Part shown: one piece after another, positions 18,690 through 27,986 of the stretch
Position numbering within the stretch: position 1 is the first letter of the stretch
How the letters are laid out: every line of letters starts with the position of its first letter
NCBI GenBank assembly: GCA_016711225.1
Contig: JADJTK010000026.1
Span: forward strand, 20,402-84,401
Source: Opitutaceae bacterium
Lineage (GTDB): Bacteria > Verrucomicrobiota > Verrucomicrobiia > Opitutales > Opitutaceae
DNA: 64,000 bases
Direction of reading: 5' to 3'
Notes under the pieces: model-generated
Told to the model about the DNA's origin: nothing
Seen by the model: the letters and a program-made list of their open reading frames with translations, nothing else
The model's database searches: none
Translations under genes and position numbers: made by a program

Positions 18690-19637
18690 TCACTGCGCCA
18701 GCAATGCCTGCGTGGCCGGCTCCTGGAGATTCTTCTTCGTCACCACAAAGAACTCGGTGGTAATCGTCTTCGGCACCGGCTCGCCCTTGCACAGCGCCAC
18801 CGCCGCCTTCACCGCATCGAAGCCCATCGCCCCGGGCAACTGCGCCACCCAGCCCTGCAATACGTCCTGCTCGATCGCCGCGGCCACGGCTGGAGTCAGG
18901 TTGAAGCCGAAACCGACGCTCTTCACGGTGCCGCCCAGCTTCCGCTCCTTGAGCACCTCGATCAGTGCCAGGGTCGCCGGAGTGCTCGAGGCCAGTACCG
19001 CCTTCGCCTCGGGATGCTGGTCAAAGAACGAGGCAACGCGGTCCTTCTCCGCCCCCTTCTCGGTACCCACATACATGCTGCCGCAGAGAGCGAAATCCTT
19101 GCGCAGCTCGCGCATCCGTTCGAACGCCCCCAGTTCGCGCTGGATCGTCGCGCCACTGGTCTGATTGTGCTTGAGAAAGCCCACCGGCGCCCCCTCCGCC
19201 ATGAGCGAGGCCAACAGATCGCCCGCCGCCTGACCGGATTTGCGCTGATCGGTTCCAACAAAAACATACGGCTGCTCGCCCTCCAGCCGGGTATCGAAGA
19301 CCACAATCTTGGCCCCCTTCGCCGCCGCGGCGGCCAACGGAGCAATCAGCGTATCCTTGCTGCCCGGAGCGATCACGATGGCCTCGACACCTTGGGCGAG
19401 CAACCCCTCGAGCAACTGGATCTGGATGCCCACGTCGCCCTCGTTGATCGGGCTTTTGACAATCACCTCCCCGCCGAACTCCGCCCCGGCCTTCATCGCC
19501 CCGGCCTCGGCCGCAGACCAGAAGGCCGACTTGCTCTTCAGCAACACACCGATCTTGGGTCCGGCGCCGGCGACGTTCCCGAGGACGAGCACGGCGGTTG
19601 AGAGGACCAAGGCACGAGCGAGGGCGCGAAGTCTCAT
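18690..19637 (-). CDS. Periplasmic sugar-binding protein (ribose/LacI-type fold)
   Basis: A 315-residue exported binding protein of the Peripla_BP_4 type. The signal peptide (RALARALVLSTAVLVLGNVAGA) leads into PKIGVLLKSKSAFW. Further family elements are AIVIAPGSKDTL, VFDTRL and FVGTDQRKSGQAAGD, which line the two-lobed sugar pocket. Such proteins normally deliver sugars to an ABC importer or a chemoreceptor. No ATPase or permease gene lies next to it, so it is an orphan here. It lies downstream of the GH3 gene on the same strand, separated by a terminator and about 280 bases, so coregulation is possible but not shown. A second ATG four codons upstream is an alternative start. Confidence 0.85.
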   Translation of the reverse strand: MRLRALARALVLSTAVLVLGNVAGAGPKIGVLLKSKSAFWSAAEAGAMKAGAEFGGEVIVKSPINEGDVGIQIQLLEGLLAQGVEAIVIAPGSKDTLIAPLAAAAAKGAKIVVFDTRLEGEQPYVFVGTDQRKSGQAAGDLLASLMAEGAPVGFLKHNQTSGATIQRELGAFERMRELRKDFALCGSMYVGTEKGAEKDRVASFFDQHPEAKAVLASSTPATLALIEVLKERKLGGTVKSVGFGFNLTPAVAAAIEQDVLQGWVAQLPGAMGFDAVKAAVALCKGEPVPKTITTEFFVVTKKNLQEPATQALLAQ

Positions 19638-19847
19638 GGATCGAGGCATCTACCTGTCTTGATCGGACGGCCAGCCCGAAAGTGAAGCTTCGTCTCCAGA
19701 CGGGCGAACGGTGACATCCGCCCGCGAGCCGCCGCCGCGACGCCTGGAGCCTGGACCGACGGAGCGGCGGACCGGCGATCGGCTTCCGTCCACCGCCGGT
19801 GCCGGTGGCCCCAGCACGCCGGTCGCTCCGCGACGGCGCTCCGCCCC

Positions 19848-19897
19848 CAAAGAAAACGGACCGGGCGAGGTCATCCCCCGGATGACTTCGCCCGGCC
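19848..19897 (-). terminator. Rho-independent terminator downstream of GH3
   Basis: On the minus strand, 22 bases past the GH3 stop, a long stem (CCGGGCGAAGTCATCC with GGATGACCTCGCCCGG, one internal mismatch, three-base loop) is followed by TCCGTTTTCTTT. This is a strong intrinsic terminator and separates GH3 from the sugar-binding-protein gene. Confidence 0.85.
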
Positions 19898-19919
19898 CAA
19901 CCCAGACTACCCAACGAAA

Positions 19920-22007
19920 CTATTTCAGCACAACCTTACCCTCGAGGGCGACCGCGTCGGAGGCCCCTCCGGCCAGGAGGCGGTATTCACCTGGCTCCGC
20001 CTTCCACGCGTGCGAGGCGCTGTCCCAGAAGGCGAAATCCTGTGCGGTGAGGCGCAGGCGCACCACGCAGCTCTCGCCCGGGGCCAGCTCGAGCTTGGCG
20101 AAGCCCTTGAGCTCCTTAAGTGGGCGCGGCACCGAGGCCTCGACGTCGCGCACATAGAGCTGCGCCACCTCGGCGCCGGCCACCTTCCCGGTATTTGTCA
20201 CCGTGAACTCAATGCTCACGCGACCGTCGGGCTTGAACTCGGCGGGTGTGACCTTCAGGGCCGAGTAGGCAAAGGTCGTGTAGGAGAGTCCATGACCGAA
20301 GGCGAAGAGCGGCTTGATCTGCTTCGACTCATACCAGCGGTATCCTACAAACACCCCCTCCTTGTAATCCACGTTGCGGATGGGCTGGGACATGTCGCTG
20401 TCCGGCCCCCAGCCGGTATAAAACACATCCGTGGGAGAGAGGTAGCCGAAGGCGGGCGAGTCCTCGAAGCGGCGCTCGATCGACATCGGCAGCTTGCCCG
20501 AGGGGTTCACCTCGCCGCAGAGGATCTCGGCCAGCGCCCGGTTGCCGGCCTGGCCCGGATACCAAGCATAGAGGATCGCCGCCGCGCGCTCGCTCCAGTC
20601 GGTCATCCTGATGCCGCTGCCGGAGTTCACGATCACGACGGTGCGCGGGTTGAGGGCGAGCACGCGTTGCACGTTCTGTTCCTCGCTCGCCGGCAGGGCA
20701 AACGGGCGATCACAGCCCTCGCTGTCGGAGGTGCCGGTGCTCAGCAGCACGACGTCGGCGGCCCGGAGCTGCTCGTCGGTGGGCTCCTTCACATAGGTGG
20801 CGGCCTCGCCGTAGGTATCCTTGATCGCATGCCCGAGAGTGACGACGTTGTAGCCCTCGACATCCGCCGCGCCGCCGCCGCGGGGCAGCATCTCGACGAA
20901 GAGCCCGGTGAGCAGGATCTTCTTGGGGGTGTCCTTCTTGAGCGGGAGGAGGGCCCCGGTGTTCTTCAGCAGCACCACCGACTCGCGCCCGGTCTGCAGG
21001 GCCACCTGCTCGTGTTCGGGAAAACCGGAAAGAAAATACTCGTCGCGTACCGGGCGGTCGTAGAGGCCCATCGCGATGCAGGTGCGCATGATGCTGCGGG
21101 CCATGCGGTCGACCTGCTCGATCTTCACCTTGCCGGAGAGCAGCAGGCGCTCGCCATCGGCCTTGATGAACTTCTCGCCTGGCATCTCCAGATCCTGGCC
21201 CGACTTGATGATCTGCTCGGCGTCCCAGACGGACCACCAGTCGGTCATGACGAGCCAGCGGAAGCCGAGCTCGCGGCGCAACAGCTGGTTGATCACCTTC
21301 TCGCTTTGACCGGCCCACTCGCCATTGACCTGATTGTAGGAGGTCATCACCGCCATGGCCCCGGCGTCGATGCCGGCCTTGAAGGCGGGTAGGTAGATCT
21401 CGCGCGCGGTCCGCTCGTCGAGCACCGAGTTGGAGGTGCGGCGATGGAAGTCGGTGTTGTTGGCGTAGAAATGCTTGAGGGTCGGGATCGTACCGGTGTC
21501 GAGCACGCCGGCCACGTAGCGCTCGATCATGCGGGCGGCCAGGTACGGGTCCTCGCCGAAGTATTCAAAGTTTCGCCCACACTGGGACTGGCGGTAAATG
21601 TTCATGCCCGGCCCCAGCAGCACGGCCACGCCGGCGGCCCGGCACTCCTCGCCCACGCTCTTGGCGTAGCGATAGGAGAGGGCGGTGTTCCAAGTGGAGG
21701 CCAGCGCAATGCCGGCGGGGAACGACACCGACTTCTCGAGCTGGTTGCTGAGGTTGCGCCGGATATTCACCCCCTGCGTGGCGTCGGCCAGATACAGCTC
21801 GGGCATGCCGTATTGAGGAAACCCTTTTATGAAAAATGTATTGCTGCCGGTGATCAGCAGGAGCTTCTCAGCCGGGGTCATCTTCGCGAGGATTTCACCA
21901 GCCCGTCGGTCGGCGTCCTCGTAGCTCACGGGGGTTTTGAAGGACGGCTCGGCACACATGGACGAACAGGCCACAAGGGCTGCAGCAAAAGCGGTGCGAA
22001 AGGTCAT
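19920..22007 (-). CDS. Glycoside hydrolase family 3 beta-glucosidase, exported
   Basis: A 695-residue hydrolase with the standard three-part GH3 layout. A short signal peptide (TFRTAFAAALVACSSMCA, possibly lipoprotein-like at the Cys) leads into the barrel domain. The conserved KHF motif lies near 178-180 and the nucleophile is D256 in VMTDWWSVWD. The middle alpha/beta domain follows (VVLLKNTGALLPL onward). The C-terminal fibronectin-III-like domain (VTNTGKVAGAEVAQLYV) completes the protein. It probably releases glucose or xylose from oligosaccharides produced by enzymes such as the GH5 nearby. The ATG at 22007 is well supported. It is divergent from the alcohol dehydrogenase gene. Confidence 0.95.
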   Translation of the reverse strand: MTFRTAFAAALVACSSMCAEPSFKTPVSYEDADRRAGEILAKMTPAEKLLLITGSNTFFIKGFPQYGMPELYLADATQGVNIRRNLSNQLEKSVSFPAGIALASTWNTALSYRYAKSVGEECRAAGVAVLLGPGMNIYRQSQCGRNFEYFGEDPYLAARMIERYVAGVLDTGTIPTLKHFYANNTDFHRRTSNSVLDERTAREIYLPAFKAGIDAGAMAVMTSYNQVNGEWAGQSEKVINQLLRRELGFRWLVMTDWWSVWDAEQIIKSGQDLEMPGEKFIKADGERLLLSGKVKIEQVDRMARSIMRTCIAMGLYDRPVRDEYFLSGFPEHEQVALQTGRESVVLLKNTGALLPLKKDTPKKILLTGLFVEMLPRGGGAADVEGYNVVTLGHAIKDTYGEAATYVKEPTDEQLRAADVVLLSTGTSDSEGCDRPFALPASEEQNVQRVLALNPRTVVIVNSGSGIRMTDWSERAAAILYAWYPGQAGNRALAEILCGEVNPSGKLPMSIERRFEDSPAFGYLSPTDVFYTGWGPDSDMSQPIRNVDYKEGVFVGYRWYESKQIKPLFAFGHGLSYTTFAYSALKVTPAEFKPDGRVSIEFTVTNTGKVAGAEVAQLYVRDVEASVPRPLKELKGFAKLELAPGESCVVRLRLTAQDFAFWDSASHAWKAEPGEYRLLAGGASDAVALEGKVVLK

Positions 22008-22192
22008 GGTCGCGGGAACAGGGGTTGTTGACCAGCGATACCGCGCGGACGGGCTGGGTGACGCAATGCCGGTCCTCCCTTGGTCGTGAACTCGTCGCGC
22101 AAATGACGCATCAACCGCCCTACCGCGTCGCGCCCGCGAGGCGCCCTGCAGTTGTGCCCCGGCTTGCGCGCGCCAACCTACCCACCGCTACC

Positions 22193-23344
22193 ATGAACAA
22201 TTTCACTTTCCACAACCCCACCAAGCTACTCTTCGGCAAGGGCCAGATCGCCAACCTCGGCGCTGAACTGCCGGCCGGCGCACGCATCCTGCTCACCTCC
22301 GGGGGCGGCTCGATCAAGGCCAACGGCGTCTATGATCAGGTCATCGCCCAACTCCAGGGCCGCACCTTCTTCGAGCTCTCCGGCATCGAAGCCAACCCGC
22401 GCTATGAAACGCTCATGCGGGGCGTCGCCCTTGTTCGGGAACACCAGCTCGACTTCCTTCTCGCCGTCGGCGGCGGCTCCGTGATCGACGGCACCAAGTT
22501 CATCGCCGCCGCCGTGCCCTTCACCGGCGGCGACCCGTGGCGCATCCTTTCCGACGGCGCCAGCGTCGAACGCGCTCTCCCTCTCGCCTCCGTGCTCACC
22601 CTGCCCGCCGCCGGCTCCGAGGCCAACGGCGCCGCAGTCATCTCCCGCGACGACCAGAAGCTCGCCTTCTGGACCACCCACGTGTATCCCGTTTTCTCCG
22701 TCCTCGACCCGGAGACCACCTTCAGCCTCCCGCCCCGCCAGATCGCCAACGGCGTGATCGACACCTTCGTCCACGTCATGGAGCAGTACATGACCTATCC
22801 GGTCCAGGGACTGCTCCAGGACCGCTTCGCCGAGTCGATCCTCCAGACCCTCGTCGAAATTGGGCCCAAACTCCTGGCCGGCGGCCGCGACTACGACTTG
22901 CACGCCAACTTCATGTGGTGCGCCTGCATGGCGTTGCAGGGCCCGGTGGGAGCCGGCGTGCCCGCCGACTGGTCCTCGCACTGCATCGGCCACGAGCTCA
23001 CCGCCCTCCACGGGGTCGACCACGCCCGCACCCTCGCTGTCGTCCTGCCCTCGCTACTCGACGTCAAGCGCGAGACCAAAGGCGAGAAGCTCGTCCAGTG
23101 GGCCGAGCGCCTCTGGGGCATCCGCGAGGGCACGCCCGGCCAGCGCATCGACGCCGCGCTCGCCCGCCTCCGCGCCTTCTTCGAGCAGATGGGTGCCCCC
23201 ACCCGCCTCTCTGGCCACGGCATCCCCGCCTCCACAGCCGATGTCGTCGCCCAGCGCCTCGCGGCCCGCGGCGTGAATACCATCGGGGAGCGCGGCGACA
23301 TCACCCCCTCCGTCGTCCGCCGCATCCTCGCCCGGGCGGCCTGA
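22193..23344 (+). CDS. Iron-containing alcohol dehydrogenase, YqhD type
   Basis: A 383-residue NADPH-type alcohol/aldehyde reductase, matching the length of YqhD. The N terminus FTFHNPTKLLFGKG is typical. The cofactor-binding glycine motif is GGGSVIDGTKF. Metal ligands come from NGVIDTFVHVMEQY (Asp and His), SHCIGHEL and LHGVDHARTL (two His). YqhD-type enzymes reduce short aldehydes, often those arising from lipid peroxidation or sugar breakdown. I chose the ATG at 22193 for homology; the open frame upstream has no motif. It stands alone, upstream of a cation transporter with 129 bases between. Confidence 0.93.
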   Translation: MNNFTFHNPTKLLFGKGQIANLGAELPAGARILLTSGGGSIKANGVYDQVIAQLQGRTFFELSGIEANPRYETLMRGVALVREHQLDFLLAVGGGSVIDGTKFIAAAVPFTGGDPWRILSDGASVERALPLASVLTLPAAGSEANGAAVISRDDQKLAFWTTHVYPVFSVLDPETTFSLPPRQIANGVIDTFVHVMEQYMTYPVQGLLQDRFAESILQTLVEIGPKLLAGGRDYDLHANFMWCACMALQGPVGAGVPADWSSHCIGHELTALHGVDHARTLAVVLPSLLDVKRETKGEKLVQWAERLWGIREGTPGQRIDAALARLRAFFEQMGAPTRLSGHGIPASTADVVAQRLAARGVNTIGERGDITPSVVRRILARAA

Positions 23345-23473
23345 GCGCGGCCTGTCACGGGGGCCCTCGCCCCGAGCCCTCCCCCTGCAAGCTCCCGGTT
23401 TTGCGTCGTCCCGGCGCCGAAACCGGGGCTCGCTCCCGCTGCCCCCGCGGGTTCTAGTGCGGTACTCACCCCG

Positions 23474-24385
23474 ATGGAACGCTCCTCCCTCACCCGCTAC
23501 GCTTGGCTCTCGATCGCCGCCGCGCTCGTCACCATCGTCCTCAAGACGACCGCCTACGAGCTCACCGACTCGGTCGGCCTGCTCTCCGATGCCGTCGAGT
23601 CGCTGGTCAATCTCGCCGGCGGGATCATGGCGCTCATGATGCTCAAGATCGCCGCCCGCCCCGCCGACGACGACCACGCCTACGGCCACGGCAAAGCCGA
23701 GTATTTCTCCAGCGGAGTCGAAGGCACGCTCATCCTGCTCGCCGCCGGCAGCATTGCCTACGCCGCCGTGCTGCGCCTCCTGCACCCCAAGCCGCTGGAA
23801 CAGGTGGGCGTCGGTCTGGCGGTCTCAGCCGTCGCCTCGCTCGTCAACCTGGGCGTCGCCCTGATCATCTTGCGCGCCGGTCGTCGCCATAACTCGATCA
23901 CTCTGGAGGCCAACGCCCACCACCTCATGACCGACGTGTGGACCTCCGTGGGCGTGGTGGCCGCCATCGGCGCCGTCGCCCTCACCGGTTGGCATTGGCT
24001 CGATCCCGTCGTGGCCCTCCTCGTGGCCGCCAACATCGTATGGACCGGCGTGGGCATCGTGCGGCGCTCCGTCGCCGGGCTGATGGACATCGCCCTGCCT
24101 CCGGACGACCTGGAGAAGGTCCGCGTCGTGCTCACGGCCCACACGGTCGGCGGCGTACAGTTTCACAACCTGCGCACGCGTCAGGCCGGTGCCCGCAAAT
24201 TCATCACCACCGACGTCCTGGTCCCGGGCGCCTGGACCGTCCAGCAAGGCCACGATCTGGTCGAACTCATCGAGAACGACATTCGCCACGCCATACCCGA
24301 TTCCGCCGTATTCACCCACCTCGAGCCCGTCGAGGATCCCGCCTCCTGGGCCGACACCGCACTCGACCGCCCGAGCAGTAAATAG
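23474..24385 (+). CDS. Cation diffusion facilitator (Zn/Co/Fe/Mn efflux)
   Basis: A 303-residue CDF transporter with six predicted membrane helices and a cytosolic C-terminal domain. The metal site in helix 2 is SDAVESLVN. The HxxxD site in helix 5 reads [11 protein letters not shown], and the loop after helix 2 carries [15 protein letters not shown], the family signature. Together these make a proton-coupled exporter of divalent metals; the first metal-site residue of helix 2 appears to be Ser rather than His or Asp (LLSDAVES), so I do not assign the metal. The gene ends with TAG. The next plus-strand gene is 1 kb away. Confidence 0.92.
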   Translation: MERSSLTRYAWLSIAAALVTIVLKTTAYELTDSVGLLSDAVESLVNLAGGIMALMMLKIAARPADDDHAYGHGKAEYFSSGVEGTLILLAAGSIAYAAVLRLLHPKPLEQVGVGLAVSAVASLVNLGVALIILRAGRRHNSITLEANAHHLMTDVWTSVGVVAAIGAVALTGWHWLDPVVALLVAANIVWTGVGIVRRSVAGLMDIALPPDDLEKVRVVLTAHTVGGVQFHNLRTRQAGARKFITTDVLVPGAWTVQQGHDLVELIENDIRHAIPDSAVFTHLEPVEDPASWADTALDRPSSK

Positions 24386-24388
24386 CCA

Positions 24389-24449
24389 AGCGAAGCGCTT
24401 GAGCTCCGGCCGTGGCCCGCGGCTTCGGCCCGGGCTGGTACGCTTCGCT
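24389..24449. repeat. Inverted repeat with GC-rich centre, downstream of the CDF gene
   Basis: Arms AGCGAAGCG (24389-24397) and CGCTTCGCT (24441-24449) enclose a GC-rich 43-base centre. The stop of the CDF gene lies immediately before. No T run follows, so it is not a classic terminator. It may be a REP-like palindrome. A simple-sequence tract of ATTCCGC-like units follows at about 24505-24565. Confidence 0.45.
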
Positions 24450-24578
24450 GGCCCACGGATGCCCAATCGAAAGGATCGGGCTACGCCAGGCACCAGCGCT
24501 CCGCCGAATTCGCATTCCGCGATTCCGACTCCACATTCCGCACTCCGCACTCTACCGTCCGCAATCCGGAGATTCCGT

Positions 24579-25275
24579 TCAGCTGCCCAGCCCGAGCACG
24601 ACCAAGGCCGCCAGGGCCACACCGATCAGACTCTCGCCGGCAATGAAGCCCGAGGACACCGGCACCACCGTACGCTCCGCCTGCGCCGCCCACCACTTCT
24701 CCAACACCAGCGCCACCGCCGCCCCGGCGGCCATCGCAATCGAATTGTGCGCCGGAGTGGTGAACCCCAGCCCGAGCGCCGCCGCCGAGGGTATGAACGG
24801 CCGCGCATTCGGCCACCACCGCTCCGCCAGCACCATCAGGATACCCAGGGCTCCCCCCACGGAGAGCGCCACCTGCGCCGTCGGGTGCAGCGTCGCGAAC
24901 CCCTTCGACAGCATCTCCGCCACGGCAGCCACGACGCGTCGCGCAAAAGCCCCACCAACGCCCCAGCCACGCCCCCTAGCCCGAGCCAGCGAGCCTTCTC
25001 GGCGCCGCCCGCTCCCTCGCCGTGCAGCGCGCGCAGAGTCTCGGCGGCGGCGATGCCGGTGGGGAAACGCAACTGCTCCACGTTGATCATCTGCTGCTTC
25101 ATCGGGATCGCCATCACCACCCCGAGCAGCGCGATCGCCGTGATCCAGCCGAACATCTGCCAACCACCCATCACCTGCCCGGTGATCATCATTAGGGCGG
25201 GAATCGCCGCCACCGTGCCGCCGCCGGTCATGTAGCCGGCGGCACTGGCTCGGCTGCAGCGTGAGCATTGGCTCT
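24579..25275 (-). pseudogene. Remnant of an OPT-family oligopeptide transporter
   Basis: Two minus-strand segments in different frames together resemble the C-terminal half of an OPT transporter. The first, from about 25275 to 24960, reads RASAAGYMTGGGTVAAIPALMM, then MKQQMINVEQLRFPTGIAAAETLRALHG. The second, from about 24920 to 24579, reads AEMLSKGFATLHPTAQVALSVGG, then ALGLGFTTPAHNSIAMAAGA and SSGFIAGESLIGVALAAL. The reading frame changes between them, near 24910-24960, and material seems missing there. The N-terminal half, about 250 residues with several helices, is absent: sequence above 25275 is unrelated. The family normally spans about 600 residues, so this copy cannot make a working transporter. 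Confidence 0.8.
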
Positions 25276-25437
25276 GGCCGGAGGGGCGCTGGCGCCCTAC
25301 TCCTCCCTCGCCCCGCTCTACGAGCGCCGCGCCCACCTCCGGTTGCTCGCCCCGCAACCGTCCTTGTCCTGCGGCCAGCTTGCGCCATCTTCGTTTGAAC
25401 AAATTCCGCTCTCTGCGAGTCCCACCGGTATCTTCCC

Positions 25438-26133
25438 ATGCGCGCCTCCTCCTTCCTCGCCCTGACCTGCTCGCTTTTTGCCGCCTCGCTATTCGCAGGC
25501 GAACCGCTGCGTTTCTCTCAGTCACTTACGCCCGAGCAGCGCAGTTCCGCCGGTATCGATCAGCTCAACTCCGACCAAATCGCAGCGCTCGACGCGCTCG
25601 TACGTCTCGATGCCCGCAAGGCCGCCGCCGCTGAAAACAAGGCCGTGCTGGCCGCGAAGAAGGCCGCTCCCGAATCCCCCGCCGCCCCGGAAGCCCTCGC
25701 ACTGCCCGAGCCCGCACCCGGCTCCTTTACCGGCAGCCTCTCCGTGGACCAACGCAGGGCCGCCGGGCTGGACACCCTCACCCCAGAGCAGCAGGGCACC
25801 GTCGATACGCTTGTCGCCCAGCAGGTCGGCGCCAGCCTGATGCGCCATGAGCTCGCGACGACCTCACCGATCCAAGCGGTCGAGTTCTTTCCGAACCGTT
25901 ACGAGGTGCATGGTGAGGTCGGCTTCAGCCTGGGCGTCGGCAGTGGCGGCTACAACTCCCGCGAGGCCTGGATGAGCACCAGCCTGCTCGACACCAAGAC
26001 CGGCACCGAGTTCAGCGTTGGGGTATCCACCGGCACCGAGAAGTGGAAGGGTCCCTACCGTTACCGCGGTTACCGCAACGAATGGGACGATATCGGTTTC
26101 GGTTTGAGCGCCCCCCTCTTCCGCTCGCGCTGA
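25438..26133 (+). CDS. Secreted protein with two LTPEQ-type repeats, function unknown
   Basis: A 231-residue protein with a signal peptide (RASSFLALTCSLFAASLFAG). Residues about 26-56 and 99-128 are two copies of one motif: SLTPEQRSSAGIDQLNSDQ and SLSVDQRRAAGLDTLTPEQ, each followed by a hydrophobic stretch with LV. They are separated by an Ala/Pro-rich linker. The last 90 residues are rich in Gly, Ser and aromatic residues (GEVGFSLGVGSGGYNSREAW) and end in SAPLFRSR. Several strands suggest a small beta-structured domain. I do not recognise the family. It has its own terminator and no obvious operon partner. Confidence 0.75.
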   Translation: MRASSFLALTCSLFAASLFAGEPLRFSQSLTPEQRSSAGIDQLNSDQIAALDALVRLDARKAAAAENKAVLAAKKAAPESPAAPEALALPEPAPGSFTGSLSVDQRRAAGLDTLTPEQQGTVDTLVAQQVGASLMRHELATTSPIQAVEFFPNRYEVHGEVGFSLGVGSGGYNSREAWMSTSLLDTKTGTEFSVGVSTGTEKWKGPYRYRGYRNEWDDIGFGLSAPLFRSR

Positions 26134-26157
26134 GCCATTCCCCTTTCCTTCCGCCAC

Positions 26158-26189
26158 AGACCGCGTCGCCGACGCGGTCTTCGCATTTT
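26158..26189 (+). terminator. Rho-independent terminator
   Basis: A 10-bp stem (AGACCGCGTC with GACGCGGTCT, three-base loop) lies 25 bases after the stop of the secreted repeat protein and is followed by TCGCATTTT. The T run is short but present. Confidence 0.7.
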
Positions 26190-26294
26190 GGGCCGGTGCC
26201 GTGCGGACAGAGGGAAGCACCGCGGAGGGCCATCCCAAGACGGACCCAAGCTCGAGGCTGGCATTGATCACGAACTCATTCTTCGTCGCTTGGG

Positions 26295-26594
26295 TCAGGA
26301 GACGTCCACCAACTGCAGCCCGCAGTTTGGGAACTCCCGGCGTCCCGCAGGGATCGTTAGACCGCATTTCTGGCAGTCGCTCGAGATCGGGAACCTCTCC
26401 GGCCCATTCTGCCACACCGCCGGTCTGGCGACCAACCAGAAGAGGATCCCGACCGGCCAAGTGATGAGCGCCAACAAGGCCACCAGCCAGCCAGCCTTCC
26501 CGCGTTGTTCAGCATCCTGGGAGGTCCACCACACTCTCCAAGCGACAAGGACAATACCGGCGATCTGCAACAGGATGAGGACAAGGTCTGCCAT
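26295..26594 (-). CDS. Small membrane protein with C-terminal zinc-ribbon-like cysteines
   Basis: A 99-residue protein of unknown function. Two hydrophobic helices (about 3-21 and 36-56) are joined by a charged turn (TSQDAEQRGKAG). The C-terminal 30 residues contain CQKCG and a third cysteine in FPNCGLQ, which resembles half of a zinc ribbon with one ligand missing. It ends 24 bases after the start of this segment's neighbour: the preceding minus-strand gene stops at 26619, so the two may be cotranscribed. Membrane location is clear from the helices; nothing else can be assigned. Confidence 0.65.
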   Translation of the reverse strand: MADLVLILLQIAGIVLVAWRVWWTSQDAEQRGKAGWLVALLALITWPVGILFWLVARPAVWQNGPERFPISSDCQKCGLTIPAGRREFPNCGLQLVDVS

Positions 26595-26618
26595 GATTTC
26601 CGGAAGAGCACTAAATGG

Positions 26619-27176
26619 TCAGGGGCTCCGGGCCTCCGGTTGAGCCACAGAAAGCGATTCGCCCTTGGCACCCCCTGTAACGGCTGGTCGGGGGTTCCGA
26701 CTCTCTTTCCTCTCAAACTTCGCGGCCAGCCTGAGATCAACCATGGTAAGCATTGCGGCCTGATGCCCATCGTTGCCCTGCCCTACGAAACGGAGGCCAC
26801 CTGTCGCCGGGTCAAGCTCGCTGTGAATCGTGAACGCCAGATCGAACTGCGCGAAGTGAAAGCACTTCCAAGCTCGCTCCTCCTCACTCCAGACGTAGGC
26901 CCAAATCCGCGCCGTATGAAAATTGCTGGGGCCGAGTAGCCCGTTGTCGACCGCGGCCACATACTTGCGGCCCGCGAATGCATACTCTTGAATTTCAGGT
27001 CGAAGCGGACTCATACGGCCATCTGGCGCACCAATCTGAAAATCCGGAAACGCGATACCCTCGATCGTCGATGATGACCAGGGTAAATCGAATGAAAGCA
27101 CCAACGGCCCGTTGTCAGCTGCGACGCCAACTGCCACCGTCGCGAGGACAAATACCGACGTGATTGTAAGTTTCAT
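26619..27176 (-). CDS. Secreted hypothetical protein
   Basis: A 185-residue protein. The N terminus (MKLTITSVFVLATVAVGVAA) is a typical signal peptide, so I start at 27176 rather than at an upstream in-frame codon. The mature part is mostly beta-strand in pattern (LVLSFDLPWSSS, FAGRKYVAAVDN, ARIWAYVWSEEE) and ends in a basic, disordered-looking tail. I recognise no family. The gene ends 24 bases before the start of the small membrane protein gene, which suggests a two-gene unit. Confidence 0.65.
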   Translation of the reverse strand: MKLTITSVFVLATVAVGVAADNGPLVLSFDLPWSSSTIEGIAFPDFQIGAPDGRMSPLRPEIQEYAFAGRKYVAAVDNGLLGPSNFHTARIWAYVWSEEERAWKCFHFAQFDLAFTIHSELDPATGGLRFVGQGNDGHQAAMLTMVDLRLAAKFERKESRNPRPAVTGGAKGESLSVAQPEARSP

Positions 27177-27558
27177 AACTGCTCCGCCGACCCTCAAGTT
27201 AAGTGTTACTCAGTACTGAGAACTCAGCGCGAATGCTGGCTCGGCATATCGAAACACCTCCAGGGCGATTCTCGCGGCACTCGGCAACTCCGCATGCGCG
27301 CTCGACTCCGAGCGTAAGGCCGAGCCCGGGCCGGGCAAGCGCTGAAGCGAGCGGCCCGCCTAGCACCGCCCACGTGCCCTTGCCCTGCGGCGACCTGCAC
27401 CAGCCAGGCTCCGTGGATCAGGAAACCCTGGTGGCAATCCATTTTCCCGAGGTTCCCACAAAACTCCGACAATGGTGCTGGAGGTGACTACGGCTTCACC
27501 GCGCACACTGCGCGGGTCGGCACCAACGCCGCCCTCGGAACCAAAATACTAAGACATC
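27177..27558. other. Divergent intergenic region, no gene recognised
   Basis: These 382 bases lie between the start of a minus-strand secreted protein and a plus-strand 61-residue ORF, so promoters for both must be here. Open frames inside lack motifs and start signals. I see no RNA gene or clear operator. Confidence 0.5.
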
Positions 27559-27744
27559 ATGCCCAACGTCACCAAAGACCAGTTCATCGCCGTCCTCGAC
27601 GAGGCCGGCATCACCGCGGAGCAGAAGGCGCGGCTGCACGCCGCCTTCGAGAAGCGGTATCCGGAGGCCCACCAAAGCTTCCTCGAATGGCTCGGCTTCC
27701 CCGCCGACGCGATCCGCGATATCCGCGTGCGCAGCCGCGCCTGA
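27559..27744 (+). CDS. 61-residue protein resembling the C-terminal domain of the nearby MerR regulator
   Basis: A small helical protein (MPNVTKDQFIAVLDEAGIT...). It aligns over most of its length with residues about 117-176 of the MerR-type protein encoded 240 bases downstream. Shared positions include the start T-K-x-x-W/F, G-I/L-T/D, PEAHQ-S/D-FLE-W/S-LG-F/L-P and the final A-I-R-x-I/W. Such domains follow MerR DNA-binding domains and act in sensing or dimer contacts. As a stand-alone protein it could interfere with or share a ligand with the regulator; that is inference. No ribosome site is striking, but the similarity supports coding. Confidence 0.65.
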   Translation: MPNVTKDQFIAVLDEAGITAEQKARLHAAFEKRYPEAHQSFLEWLGFPADAIRDIRVRSRA

Positions 27745-27760
27745 GCCCTCGCCCCGCCTC

Positions 27761-27786
27761 GGGCCGGCGGCCCATGCCGCCGGCCC
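27761..27786. repeat. Perfect 11-bp hairpin after the 61-residue ORF
   Basis: GGGCCGGCGGC (27761-27771) pairs with GCCGCCGGCCC (27776-27786) around a four-base loop. No T run follows. It may slow transcription or protect the mRNA 3' end. Confidence 0.55.
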
Positions 27787-27986
27787 GTTGCCACACCCCC
27801 GCAAACGACGGAAGGAGCCGCAGCGTACAAGGCTGCGCCGGACAAATGGGTAGCGGTGCCCTGCCCGGGGATCTCCCTTGTCCTGCCTGGGAAGGCCCGT
27901 GTCCGCGCATTTCAAAAACCGACTCGCCCCTCCTTCGGTCTCTTCGTTCCCTTCTGTCGGCCGCCCTCTAGCCTCCCCCCTTCCCC

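Noticed and set aside
18690..22007. GH3 and sugar-binding protein as one ABC-import operon
   Set aside because: No ATPase or permease gene is present and a strong terminator separates the two genes.
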